A DNA stretch of 64,000 bases from Macrotrachela quadricornifera (Eukaryota > Rotifera > Eurotatoria > Philodinida > Philodinidae). Numbering within the stretch: position 1 is the first letter of the stretch; each line of letters starts with the position of its first letter. Shown in pieces: positions 54,495 through 64,000 of the stretch. The DNA lies in assembly GCA_022393335.1 (NCBI GenBank), contig JAJEKB010019319.1, forward strand, positions 8,584-72,583. Direction: 5' to 3'. The position numbers and the translations under genes are program-made. The notes below the pieces were generated by a model. It saw only the letters and a list, made by a program, of their open reading frames with translations. It was not told where the DNA came from and did no database searches.

Positions 54495-56895
54495 TTCCCT
54501 CGACTGTAGGGAGGGTCATATGACAAAAAATAGTTTGTCTGTCTGTCTGTTTGTGTCAGGGTCAAAAAAACATCATATAGAATGGGTTCAAAGGTCAAAA
54601 ATACATCATATTTCCTCGACTGCATAGAGGGTTATATGAACAAAATAGTTTGGCTGCTTGCTTGTCGTCAGGGTCAAAGGTTAAAAAAGCATGTTCTTAG
54701 AAAAATCGATAAAACAATCACACTTCACGGTCAACTCAACGCTTAACGTATGATCAAAGGTTTTCTTGTTTGGGGAATCGAATGCACTATTAGTTTTTCA
54801 ATTTTTTCGAATAAATTTTTTTTGCTAAAAAATGCTTTTTTGAAGAGAATAACGGTCTTCTATAAAGTTTGACCAAAGGTAATCGTGGTCGGGGAATCGA
54901 ATGACACGCTCGGTTTTTTTATGATTTTGGAAAATTTTACTGCGAAATGTATTTTCTTTTTAAAAATGGTGATTCTTTATAAAGTTTGACGAAAAATTGA
55001 CTAGATCAAGAAATCGATCGATAGCATTAGTTTTTGTAAAAATTTTGATAGGAATTTTTGACTGTAGAAGGTTTTTGTAAAGGGAATATCGATTTGTTTC
55101 CTGGATGAAAGTAGGGATTATATAGAATAAAATAAGTTTATTGTTTTATAGGTATGCTTGTTTCTAAAGTTTGTCGGTATGTTTGTGTCTTCATCCCAAT
55201 CGGAAAATGGTGTCCCCTAGATTAATATTTAAAACTTGTGATATTCTATAAAAAAACTGTATGAAGGGTTATCGAAGGTATAGAATTGGAATTTCGAGTC
55301 AAATGTGAGGTTAAGAATGAGAAAATGAGTAATTTATAGATTTTTTGGTATTTTTCTTAAAAAATTTGATTCAAGCTAAGCGAAAATCGATAAATCAAGA
55401 CTGAATGGCTGTTACCAAATAATTAATAATAAATAATATAAACTGTGTGCAGTGAAAAGTCACCAAATATAATTTGCTAGGAGAAACCCAAATCTGAGGT
55501 TAGTTTTTCAATATTGTTAGTTATTCCCTCGACTGAAAGGAGGGTAATACGAAAAAATGAAAATGTGTTTGTGGGTTTGTCGTGGGTCAGAAAAACATCC
55601 TTTTACCGGATGACTCATAGGGGTCAACAAAACATCTTAACCCCGGCTCTCATATAAGGGTTATAGGAACATCACTTCCTTGGATAGTATGTAGGAGACA
55701 AAGGAATTGGTGGTAGTTGTTGGTATGGTCTAGTGGTGAAGAACATGATCGCTCTTTTACCTTTAGTTCATTTGAGTAATGTAGGGAAAATTGTACTAGT
55801 CTATTCCAAAAGATTGTTGGGGCTGTTGCGAGTGACTTTTAACAAAGAAAAAGAAGCTCTAGCTTCGTTCATTCTTAACCACATTCGATGTGGTCGGTTA
55901 TTTTTCTCTCGGCACTCGGAGAAATATTTTTACAATGAGAATGATGGCCGCACAGTATACACGGCGCTTTTGTAATTCGAAAACATTTCCTGTACGTGGG
56001 TAGAGGAGCTGTTTATCAGATGGAAAGGGTAAGGTTAACAGTCTAGAAGAAAGTTTACATGATCAAGAGCTGCAGTGGTATCAATTGTTCCCTCGACTGA
56101 ATGGAGGGTCATATGAAAAAAAATTTTGTGTGTGTATGTATGTTTGTGCCAGGGTCAAAAAAACATAGGCTTAGCTTGGTCTCAGCAATCAAAAAAGATT
56201 GACCTATTCTAACTCAAGGGTAAAAAAGATGTATTTTAAATAAAAACTTAAGGTTTGCAAGAAGAGATGTTATTGAATCCGTCATCACCCTCTTGTTAGC
56301 AGTTTATGCAGTCCATGTAATTGACGTGTGTTTCGTTTATAAACCTGACATTTCCAGAAATTATTTGCAGCAAGAACATGGGATAGTGAATGAGTTAGAT
56401 CTACACAGTTGATGTAGACGAGCAGTCAGGAGTGGCGGACCAAAGGGACGCCGACGACTGACTGCGAGCAATTTTTAATGGAAGATATCAAAAAGCTTAT
56501 CCAGAGAACTGTTGAGTTCAGCTATTATCAAAAATATTTGTGAATGAAACGATTGTACAATTCTTTGGAAGATCTCTTTTAATGAGAAACGTTTTCAAAC
56601 CTAAAGCTTTGGAGGAAATAGTCGAAAACATAATGTATGTGACTGATACTAATCCCTAATCAATCCTTCATAAAGATTTTATAAATGTCCTCTGTGATGT
56701 GAAGATTAAAAGCGCTGGCTAATTATCAAAGGCGAGATTAACAGCCTCGCTTTTGAAAATCAAAAAACGTGGTAGGTTTGAGTGAACTAACCGAACCATC
56801 AGTGTAAATATCAACAATATATCTAACGAAGACATAAAATATGAAAAAGATTCAGTCGAGGGTCAAGCGAGTTGTCCGCAACGAGCGTTACTTGT
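54495..56895 (+). mobile_element. Helitron/Helentron-like element D
   Basis: The 5' end TTCCCTCGACTGTAGGGAGG is a hairpin (CCCTC..GAGGG), followed by (CTGT)n and CAGGGTCAAAAAAACAT. The 3' end has CAGTCGAGGG (56853-56862), complement of the 5' CCCTCGACTG, then a GTTG-TCCG-CAAC hairpin and GAGCGTTACTTGT ending at 56895. Extra 5'-type ends lie inside at about 54614, 55527 and 56093, as if several copies shared one 3' end. A 5'-type end in inverse orientation is at 59889-59918. No transposition protein was found; a frame at 55733-55975 is unassigned. Confidence 0.68.
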
Positions 56896-57342
56896 ACATT
56901 AAAACTACAAATTTGTGTTCACTTGCCAAATTTAAAGAACGATCTATTATTTTATTATCTATTTAAATTCGTCTTAGTTAGCTACTGAAAATGAAGAGTT
57001 GTGATCAGTTTATTTTTCGATTGATTCCTCCTCTGTAACAAGAAAAAAAATATGCTATTTTGATATTGTTTTTTCAGTCACGTGGACTTCTACCATAGTT
57101 GTTAACAAGTACGGTTTTTTTTCTTATTTGTGGATCAAAATCACAATGGATACGCTTCATTAATCTCTAGATATAATGATAGTAAGATTAATGTTTATCA
57201 TGTTTTCTCTTTCTACCTCACCCTACTCTGACGATTGATACATTTATAAAGACAAAAAATAAATACAAAATTATAGTCATTCATTATTTCGTAAACATAT
57301 TAGCACAATTCATCGTCAATCGTCAAACAGCAACAAAATAAA

Positions 57343-57597
57343 ATGGCCTACACCAAGAAATTGTTTTTTACCATGGTGGTGCTTGCAATTTTTATTGCAA
57401 TTATAGAGGCACAACCTCAGTGTTCTTGTACTTCTACTGGTTTTACTTTCAGTGCTGGTAATCATAATTGTCAGCAGTTTGCTGGTGGTAACCGTGGTTC
57501 TGTTCCATGTTCCAATCCATCTGCTACGTGTGTTTCTAATGCTAATAATGCTAATGATTGTGCTAGTTGTTGTTGTTGTCTTAGTTTTGGTGATTAA
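57343..57597 (+). CDS. Small secreted cysteine-rich peptide
   Basis: A single-exon 84-residue product. Residues 1-23 are a textbook signal peptide (basic start, then FFTMVVLAIFIAIIEA) with likely cleavage before QPQC. The mature ~61 residues contain ten cysteines: CSC near the start, four spaced singly, and a terminal CASCCCC-like run of four adjacent Cys. Gly, Ser and Asn fill the rest, and there are almost no charged residues. A TATA-like TTTATAAAG lies at about 57242-57250 and AATAAA at about 57666, as for a short, well-expressed gene. Extracellular location is clear; function is unknown. Candidates are a structural or host-defence peptide, but no known cysteine spacing was recognised. Confidence 0.75.
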   Translation: MAYTKKLFFTMVVLAIFIAIIEAQPQCSCTSTGFTFSAGNHNCQQFAGGNRGSVPCSNPSATCVSNANNANDCASCCCCLSFGD

Positions 57598-57599
57598 AC

Positions 57600-59880
57600 A
57601 GTCAGGTTTGTCATGTTGGTAGAAGATATCTCAATGATAACTCATCGTACGTTTGTACTTAATTGAATAAAACTATGAGAAAACGTGTATGGATCAGCAT
57701 ATGCCAATGATCTTTCACGTTGTCGAAGGTTTTATTTGATCAGTTGTACATTCTCTCTGTGAAATTATCATATTGAGGTCTGTTTTGTTTCAAATGATCT
57801 ATGAATTCTTTTCGTTCTAGAAACTTCAACATATACAGAAAATCTAATATATTCAAGCATCTCAATCAAATATCAATCCCATCTTCGAACATTTTCGGCA
57901 TTTTTTTAGTTTTTATCTGTAGTTTTTCAGTATTTTACTTCAAATAAATTGTCTTGTCTAGTGCATATATTGATCCAATTTTATGAACAGTGTTACTATA
58001 ATCTGTGTTCTTTTTGAGCACTTCAAGCAACAATCCAATGAGAATTAAAAACTAACATATTTGCACAGACAAATTATTATCTAATTTCTTGCTTCTCGCT
58101 AATCAACCACATTATCAGATAAAAATGCTGAAGGTCAATGAAGTTAGAGAGTTCAGCCGACAAACTTCTGTGCTCTAAATTCCAATTATTAAGTGTCGGC
58201 AGTTTTCTAGAATGGTATAAACGTCTGCTTATCGTGTCATCAATAAACGAATATAAAAATATTATTTTGATAAAGAACGATAGTCTTATCTATCGAGTCA
58301 GCTATGATGATTGGCTACGTTTTATAAAGAAAATAAAATACACTACAATATGCAGCGAGAGAATCTCTGTAATCTATGCTTCAAATTTATTTTGTATAAG
58401 CACCTCCAGTTTTTAAAATAGAAGAAATTCTGTGCGAGCAATTTGCGCATGTTAAATATATAATCACTCAAAATTTTGTTCATTTCGAAAACAAAAAGCA
58501 CGACTGTAAATTAAGCAACTTTATATAAATTGTAAAGGTTTTCACACTAGAAATCATTGTATATTTTTATTTTTTAACGTAACATATTACATGACTAAAA
58601 CTTGATATGCCAAATGTGACCATTCATTATGGCCTGCCCGTGGAGATCAGCAGTTCCAAAAAATACCCGGAACCGACAGTTTTATCATAATAAATCATAT
58701 ATGTAAGAAGAAATATTTTTAAAATCGCTATATTTTTTTATCGAGAATCTCTGTGTACATCGTACCACAAATAATCCGATGTTTACAAAGAGTAAAATAC
58801 AAAATAATATCATGAAATGACATATTATAATACAGTTTATCGACGTGGGATTGTTCATCTCACAAGTTCTGAGCAATATCTATTGTATGATTTTCCTTAT
58901 GTTTTCCATACCCAATACAAGGAAAAACACTATTGTCTTCAATGTCCCTTGTGAACTTCTTTGTCGCTGTCCTAGGAAGAAAAAGAGAAGATTTCATTCC
59001 TAAGGTTACGTGAGCTTCTAGTCGTCTCTCAAAGTCTCATAAACTTTTCTGAAGTCTTGATGACCGTAGTTTGTTTTCCCCGGAAGAAACAGCGTAGAGT
59101 TTAGACTAACGGTTGCTGAAATCTTCTAACATTATTGAGGTGTTAACGACGTTCATGGGCCCGCCGAAGTTTTATTGAAGTCTTCAAAATCGTGGCCTTT
59201 TCTCTTACTTTTGAAATATTGGATCATTTAAAAATCTTATGAAGTTTCATAAGTCTGGAAGTGTTCTGAAGCGCAACGAAAGCTAAGGCAATTTGCTGGA
59301 GCCTCATCAATATCACAACAGGTCAAAACCAACGTTACCAAATTTCATTTTTTTTAGATTTTTGACATTTATATCCTCTTCTGAAAACAGGAAACGTCCA
59401 CAAATATTTGTCATCGATAGAGATCTTTCAGATTGACGAGCAGTAAAAACAAGATTTCTTTTTCTTTCAAAAAAAAGATTGATTGTTACGAAGTTTTGAG
59501 AATGCAATTCCGCAACGCAGTATTTCACAAATAAAGTAACTTCAATGGAAAGAGAAGTAATAGAACTTGATACTGTCTATCTATCATAAAAATTTCGGAG
59601 CATTTCCTATTATCGGTGAGAAGATAGATGTGATACAGTGCAAAAAAATGAGGTTCCGTAACGCTGGTTTTGCCCAACAGTTTTCTGAAGTCTTGTAAAA
59701 CTTTTGAAAATCATTAAGAACCCCTTGAAGTCTTTCGGAGTCTTTTGTAGATTACTGTTTTCCACGCGAGAAGATTGTATAAGACAACTCTTTCTCCGTC
59801 TTTGTTTTCTGTTTCAACTCTAACAAGTTTCTTGGTTACCATCAAATAAATATCGGTTCCATTTTTTTGAGAACCGCTAA
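57600..59880. other. No gene recognised; diffuse TGAAGTCTT repeats
   Basis: A 92-codon frame at 58138-58416 and others look like chance. At 58980-59760 phrases of the type TTTCTGAAGTCTT(G/C)(A/T)(A/T)(A/G)A recur loosely, a weak dispersed repeat. Nothing else could be assigned. Confidence 0.35.
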
Positions 59881-59888
59881 TCTCTACA

Positions 59889-59918
59889 TATGACCCTCCC
59901 TACAGTCGAAGGAATAAT
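59889..59918 (-). repeat. Solo 5' end of the element-D family, inverted
   Basis: The reverse complement reads TTCCTTCGACTGTAGGGAGG then GTCATATG, matching element D's 5' end at 54495 except for one base near the start. No tandem repeats or 3' end accompany it. Confidence 0.7.
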
Positions 59919-60155
59919 CTTAATGTTGATTAAAAACAATCTAATATATATTAAGATGAAAAAAGATGATCAATTAGATGAATGAATTCTTATATGTAAT
60001 GTGTAGGCTTATATTGTAAAAGCATTTCTTCATCTCGCAACAACATATATCATATCTATTTTATATAAACAGTTTTTAATTGTAGTAGTAACACTTTTAG
60101 AAAGGATCAATAAACAATTTAACTTTGACTTTGTCACATAAATTCAATTTAATAT

Positions 60156-60535
60156 TCAGTAAAAAGTAATACGTGCTGGGCCATTTACTACGATCAAGAA
60201 TGATCCTGTTACATTTGGAGAAAATGTTGTTACCACCAAAGTATAATTTGTAACGCTGAGTGAAAATTGCAAATAAAACTGTTGATTACCACCATCATCA
60301 TTATTGAATGTCAATAAATTATTATATGGATTTGTATCATTAAAATATCGACCGTATAAATAACCGTACATATTTATTTGACTAACACTTGTGAACCTAT
60401 AAATACCTCTTTTTGGTATAATGACTCCAATTGCTTCATAATAATATGAATCATTTCCAGTATTAGAATATGGTCGAATAAATACTGAACTACTTATTGT
60501 TAAGGAACTTGAATAATTCGATTTTCTTGTGATAT
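60156..60535 (-). pseudogene. C-terminal exon of a secreted beta-rich (PPC-like) domain protein
   Basis: One minus-strand exon runs from an AG acceptor (60536-60537) to TGA at 60156-60158, about 126 residues. It reads SSVFIRPYSNTGNDSYYYEA, IYRFTSVSQINMYGYLYGRY, LLTFNNDDGGNQQFYLQFSL, and NYTLVVTTFSPNVTGSFLIV. The order (ordered beta strands, an aromatic GYLY turn, an Asn-Asp-Asp-Gly loop and a GSF-x-I-V end) resembles the extracellular repeat seen in many bdelloid proteins and bacterial pre-peptidase C-terminal domains. Upstream exons were not found; a foldback element lies directly beyond at 60670. It may be the surviving tail of a displaced gene. Confidence 0.6.
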
Positions 60536-60669
60536 CTAAACAGATTGAAAAAAAAATATATAAATATACTTATTTTTCTCATACAACTATTTAATTATTG
60601 TTTCTATGGAAAATATTCTACTTTTTTTTTCCTTAAGAGAGGGTTCATGAGACCACCGCCAACATGGGC

Positions 60670-61345
60670 ATATGACGAATTTTAAAAACACGATTTAGTT
60701 TCATAAGATGAAAGATTATGTTTGAAAACCAACAAATCCAAAATTTCAGCTCATTTACATTAATTCTAAAAGAGTTATAACGATAACACTGTGATGTGTC
60801 CTTATGGTATTGAGTGAAAATATTGAAATTTTCATTTTGGTGGTATTTCATCAATTTCTCTTCCAATATTTTTTTGCTAAATATTAGTCAGAAAAATTTA
60901 ATAACCTATATTGTCTATAGGATTGCACAGAAAAATTAAATATCGAATCAATGAATTATCAAAATGAAACTTACAGCATTCAATGCAGTTTTTGATGCTC
61001 TTTCAGAATTCGGAGTCAAAAAAAAATGAGATATCGAGATTCAGTACACCTGAGATGGTGTGAAGAAAATATCTTTATACGCTAGTTGATAGAGCAAAAA
61101 ATTCTCTATCTTTTGTGATATTACAATAATAATTACATATAAGTACTGGAAGAAAAATTGATGAAATACTGCCAAAATGTGAATTTCAATATTTTGACTC
61201 AATACCATAAGGACAAATCACAGTGTTATCGTTACAACACTTTTAGAATTAGTGTAAATGAGCTGAAATTTTGGATTTGTTGGTTTTCAAACATGATCTT
61301 TCATTTTATAAAACTAAATCGTGTTTTAAAAATTAGTCATCATTA
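60670..61345. mobile_element. ~675-bp foldback element
   Basis: The left arm (ATTTTAAAAACACGATTTAG, AACCAACAAATCCAAAATTT, TATGGTATTGAGTGAAAATA) and the right arm (its reverse complement, 61140-61340) agree closely over about 200 bases, with a central region of about 250 bases. No coding capacity. Ends are approximate and no target duplication was established. It lies 5' of the exon at 60156-60535. Confidence 0.8.
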
Positions 61346-62143
61346 AAATAAATGTATAAACCTCGGATTCAAATCCGAGTGTTATGTGTACTTCAAAAAG
61401 TAAAAAGAATTAAGAATAAATTGATTTTTATCTAACCGCCTAAAAAATAGTTGTCTTGAATCTATGCTCAGTACTTCGATCTTACCTCATGAACGACTTG
61501 ATCATTTGAGCTGGAGAACGTCTCAATTGAACAGAAGATGGGATTTTCGACTTTTCTCACGTGATGCATGACATCCTAGACTTATTTTTCTTCAAGACAC
61601 ATCTCTTGCTATTAAATTGTAAGAATAGAAAAAACTGGACAACTAATTTAGTTTAGACCACACTCTAGGCGATCCGATCTAGTAACCATTGACTCTACTC
61701 TCAGAGTGATATTATATCTTTAGAAATTACAGAAATCGAGTTCAGATTTGTGTCCAGCATGGAAAACTTATATCTAGCAGGATGACGGTCATGTGTAATC
61801 TTATGGATCTATGATAGATATATGATGCACAGAGACATCAGGATTTTCATAATAACTCACTAATATTAATAGTTATCAATTCGGATTTCTTGCCTTCGAT
61901 AGTCAGTTTTTGAGCATTTTGAGACCTTTCTCAGGCAATGTTTCATGAAAAAGACTACAGTTTAATGCAAAACAAATATTAGATTCAGAATCAGCGTTAA
62001 AAACTGATTCGATTTATATATGTTGTGAATAATTATGAGAAAAATATTTTTTCGAGAAAATAATCCTGTATCCCCCTTCAGGAATGGTCTAATCAATAAT
62101 GACAATTTTTTCGATAACTCATCCATTTCTTAACAGACCCTTC
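61346..62143. other. No gene seen
   Basis: Spacer between the foldback and the U-box gene; no recognisable exon. Any 3' untranslated region of the U-box gene would lie here. Confidence 0.35.
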
Positions 62144-62761
62144 TCATTTTCTTCTCTCGACCGAGATATTGATAGGAGAATTCTGTGCACAAAATTTCAT
62201 CTCAATTGAATACAATTGTGAAGAGTTATCGTGTAAACGGATGAACACACTGGCCGATTCTAGAGTTACACAAAAAGACTTACTAGTAAATGTGAAATCT
62301 ACATTGAAACGACCTAATCCATACTTAAGCCCAAAAAATATCGATAAAAAGACTACAACTGGGCACACGATCAGACAAGTTAATTTAATGCAAGGCATCT
62401 TCGATTTAAGATTTTGTCGGATTAAATAATAACGTTGTTGTAGAGTTATTTGTCTATTATTTTTTGGCATTCGTGGAAGTGGTGGTAATTTTATAGAACT
62501 ATTTTGTACATTGTAGGATACTGTAGAATTTCTTCGTTGAGTAGCAAGACGTCTTAAATGATCATTAGGTTGTAGATCATTAATTTGTAACGGTTCTCTA
62601 GTAAACGGACTGGTACCATGTTCTAATATCCATTTAGTAATTGCTTGTCGTTCATAAACATGACCATCTTTAGCAATAACTGGATCACGAAAAAGTTCAT
62701 ATGTTATAGGACAAATAAGATCATCATTTTCAATTTCTTTTATACTGATTCTTCGATTCAT
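62144..62761 (-). CDS. U-box E3 ligase-like protein with one membrane segment
   Basis: A single open frame of 205 codons from ATG 62761. Residues ~12-75 form a U-box: DDLICPITYELFRDPVIAKD, GHVYERQAITKWILEHGTSP, FTREPL and NDHLRRLA, with the ICPIT, DPV and aromatic positions expected for E2 binding. A basic linker with a Pro-rich stretch (KLPPLPRMP) follows, then a single hydrophobic segment at ~126-148 (LTCLIVCPVVVFLSIFFGLK). The remaining ~55 residues have N-glycosylation-type sites (NSS, NIS). U-box proteins transfer ubiquitin from E2 to substrate; here the ligase would be membrane-anchored with the U-box on the cytosolic side. Substrate unknown. The frame is intact; further 3' exons cannot be excluded. 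Confidence 0.88.
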   Translation of the reverse strand: MNRRISIKEIENDDLICPITYELFRDPVIAKDGHVYERQAITKWILEHGTSPFTREPLQINDLQPNDHLRRLATQRRNSTVSYNVQNSSIKLPPLPRMPKNNRQITLQQRYYLIRQNLKSKMPCIKLTCLIVCPVVVFLSIFFGLKYGLGRFNVDFTFTSKSFCVTLESASVFIRLHDNSSQLYSIEMKFCAQNSPINISVERRK

Positions 62762-64000
62762 TGTTGATAGTTAAAATATTCAATAATATTTTTATATTTT
62801 CATGATTGAGAAGAAACGAAAAAAAAGAGGAACTGATTTATTTACTTTTCTTTGTTCACAAAACACAAATCACATAGGAACTTTCATTTTTTTCTTTTTT
62901 CGTTCGTTTTTAACAGAAAAATATTTCAAAATGTATGTTACTATAGATTTTTCTTTATTTTTATTTATTAACAATGTTTCACTATATAGGATTATTTTCT
63001 ATCGATATTCAAGGTAAGAAAACAAAAAAAAACTAAGAACAAATATTTTTTCAAGCAATGCTTTTTTATTCAATGTTATTCTAAACAAGAGCAAGAAGAA
63101 AAGGGCTTGTCCACGTAATGCAACACTTCACTGATTAAGTTTTGAAAAAAATTGTTTTTCGATTTCAACATTTCTATACAGGCTACCAGATACAGTTTTT
63201 AACGCTGGTTACGAATCTGATATTCATTTTGTGAAAAAAAGTGACTTTTTTAATGTAAGAAATCGAATTCTAAACTTTTCGAAAATGGTATTTTGGATCT
63301 TCGAAGCAGAATTTTATTCTCTACAAAATGAGGTATTTGGTTTTGATGTTTCTAGTCAAAGGTAACTTCTAGCCTCCTGTAAAGTTCCCAACTTACTGCT
63401 CAAACTACGAGCCAACGAAGAGGTCTATCGATCTCATTCTTGGATAGAAAACTTAACAATATCGAGAGAACTAATACCTTAAAAAAACAAATCATTCGAA
63501 ATATGTTAAGTGCCTCGAAACTGATCAACAAAAAACTGCGTCACAGCGTTACGCGACCATAAAATCCTTGCAGAGACACGAGACTTAAATCAAAACTATT
63601 GATTTTTTTACAATCGATAGAGCTTAATGAGCTGCATCCAATAGTATCTGAACGAACTCTGTAGCTTTTATGGTTCTCGAGAAAATTGAAAAATATTCAA
63701 TTGGACACAAATCGAATTTTGAGAATTTTTCGGAACCGGAAAAATGTTCGTAAAACTTTCCAAAAACGTTCATAAACCCGCGAGCAAAAAAAGTAAAATT
63801 CCCAAAGATTGGGGAGCGTTGCGGTCCCAACGCCCCCCCCCCTCTATAGACTATATGTAATATCAGTTTATGTGAAATTCTATCCAATCATACGTTCGTT
63901 TAAATGATTATTTATGAAAAAATATTACATCTCATTTTTCACTTCTTTTCTCTGTTATAAAAGATATGTATCTGTAAGTCAATTCACAAGTTTTATCATT
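62762..64000. other. No gene seen; C-run near 63830
   Basis: 5' flank of the U-box gene and window end. A run of ten C lies at about 63832-63842. The frame at 63624-63887 (minus) spans it and is not supported by any domain. Confidence 0.35.

Noticed and set aside
63624..63887. 87-codon frame on the minus strand across the C-run
   Set aside because: No domain; it depends on a homopolymer of ten C that is prone to length error.

Overview
ORGANISM. The window is AT-rich eukaryotic DNA. It has short introns (mostly 45-65 nt, GT..AG), very small exons and many nested DNA transposons. The host-type genes are of kinds I associate with bdelloid rotifers: an F-box gene, a B-box/coiled-coil gene, a duplicated multi-pass membrane family, a leucine-rich-repeat array with one repeat per exon, a U-box gene with a membrane segment, and non-metazoan-looking enzymes. 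I infer a bdelloid rotifer (Rotaria-like on base composition). This rests on recognising families, not on a search.

LAYOUT. 1-3.1 kb: repeats, low-complexity DNA and a MULE-type fragment. 3.2-8.4 kb (minus): a decayed LRR array, one 84-nt exon per 28-residue repeat, split by a palindromic element. 8.4-9.8 kb: a mariner-type transposase remnant cut by a second palindromic element. 10.2-12.8 kb: an F-box gene broken by a 937-bp TA-inserted element exactly beside a splice donor. 15.7-16.4 kb: a foldback. 16.5-17.6 kb (minus): a three-exon B-box gene. 19.9-21.8 kb: an apparently intact five-exon FAD-linked oxidase. 22.8-23.4 kb: a Tc1-type remnant. 25.2-27.6 kb: two decayed copies of a membrane-protein family. 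27.7-29.6, 30.0-33.0, 49.7-54.4 and 54.5-56.9 kb: four Helitron/Helentron-like elements sharing one terminal architecture. 34.5 kb (minus): a MULE-type fragment. 36.0-37.6 kb (minus): a nine-exon class I terpene synthase with all catalytic motifs. 38.1-47 kb: a nest of hAT, piggyBac and foldback/minisatellite elements. 47.6-49.1 kb: repeat units. 57.3 kb: a small secreted cysteine-rich peptide. 60.2-60.5 kb (minus): a fragment of a secreted beta-rich domain beside a foldback. 62.1-62.8 kb (minus): a U-box gene.

MAIN POINTS. (1) The terpene synthase is complete from its first recognised exon to its stop, in nine coding exons that join without a frame break. Its Asp-rich and NSE metal-binding motifs sit on 19-nt and 34-nt microexons. 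With the FAD-linked oxidase it is the best candidate for acquired metabolism here. (2) The four Helitron-like elements each pair a 5' sequence with its own complement near the 3' end. Each then has a short hairpin with a different stem, followed by a near-constant R[AG]CRTTACTTGT tail. One of them carries a Pif1-like helicase C-terminus. (3) Several insertions can be dated relative to one another because target-site duplications are exact: TA, TTAA, and two different 8-bp hAT duplications. (4) There are few intact host genes: terpene synthase, FAD oxidase, B-box, U-box and the secreted peptide. The rest is decaying accessory DNA. I see no operons, rRNA genes or CRISPR arrays, and no convincing tRNA gene.
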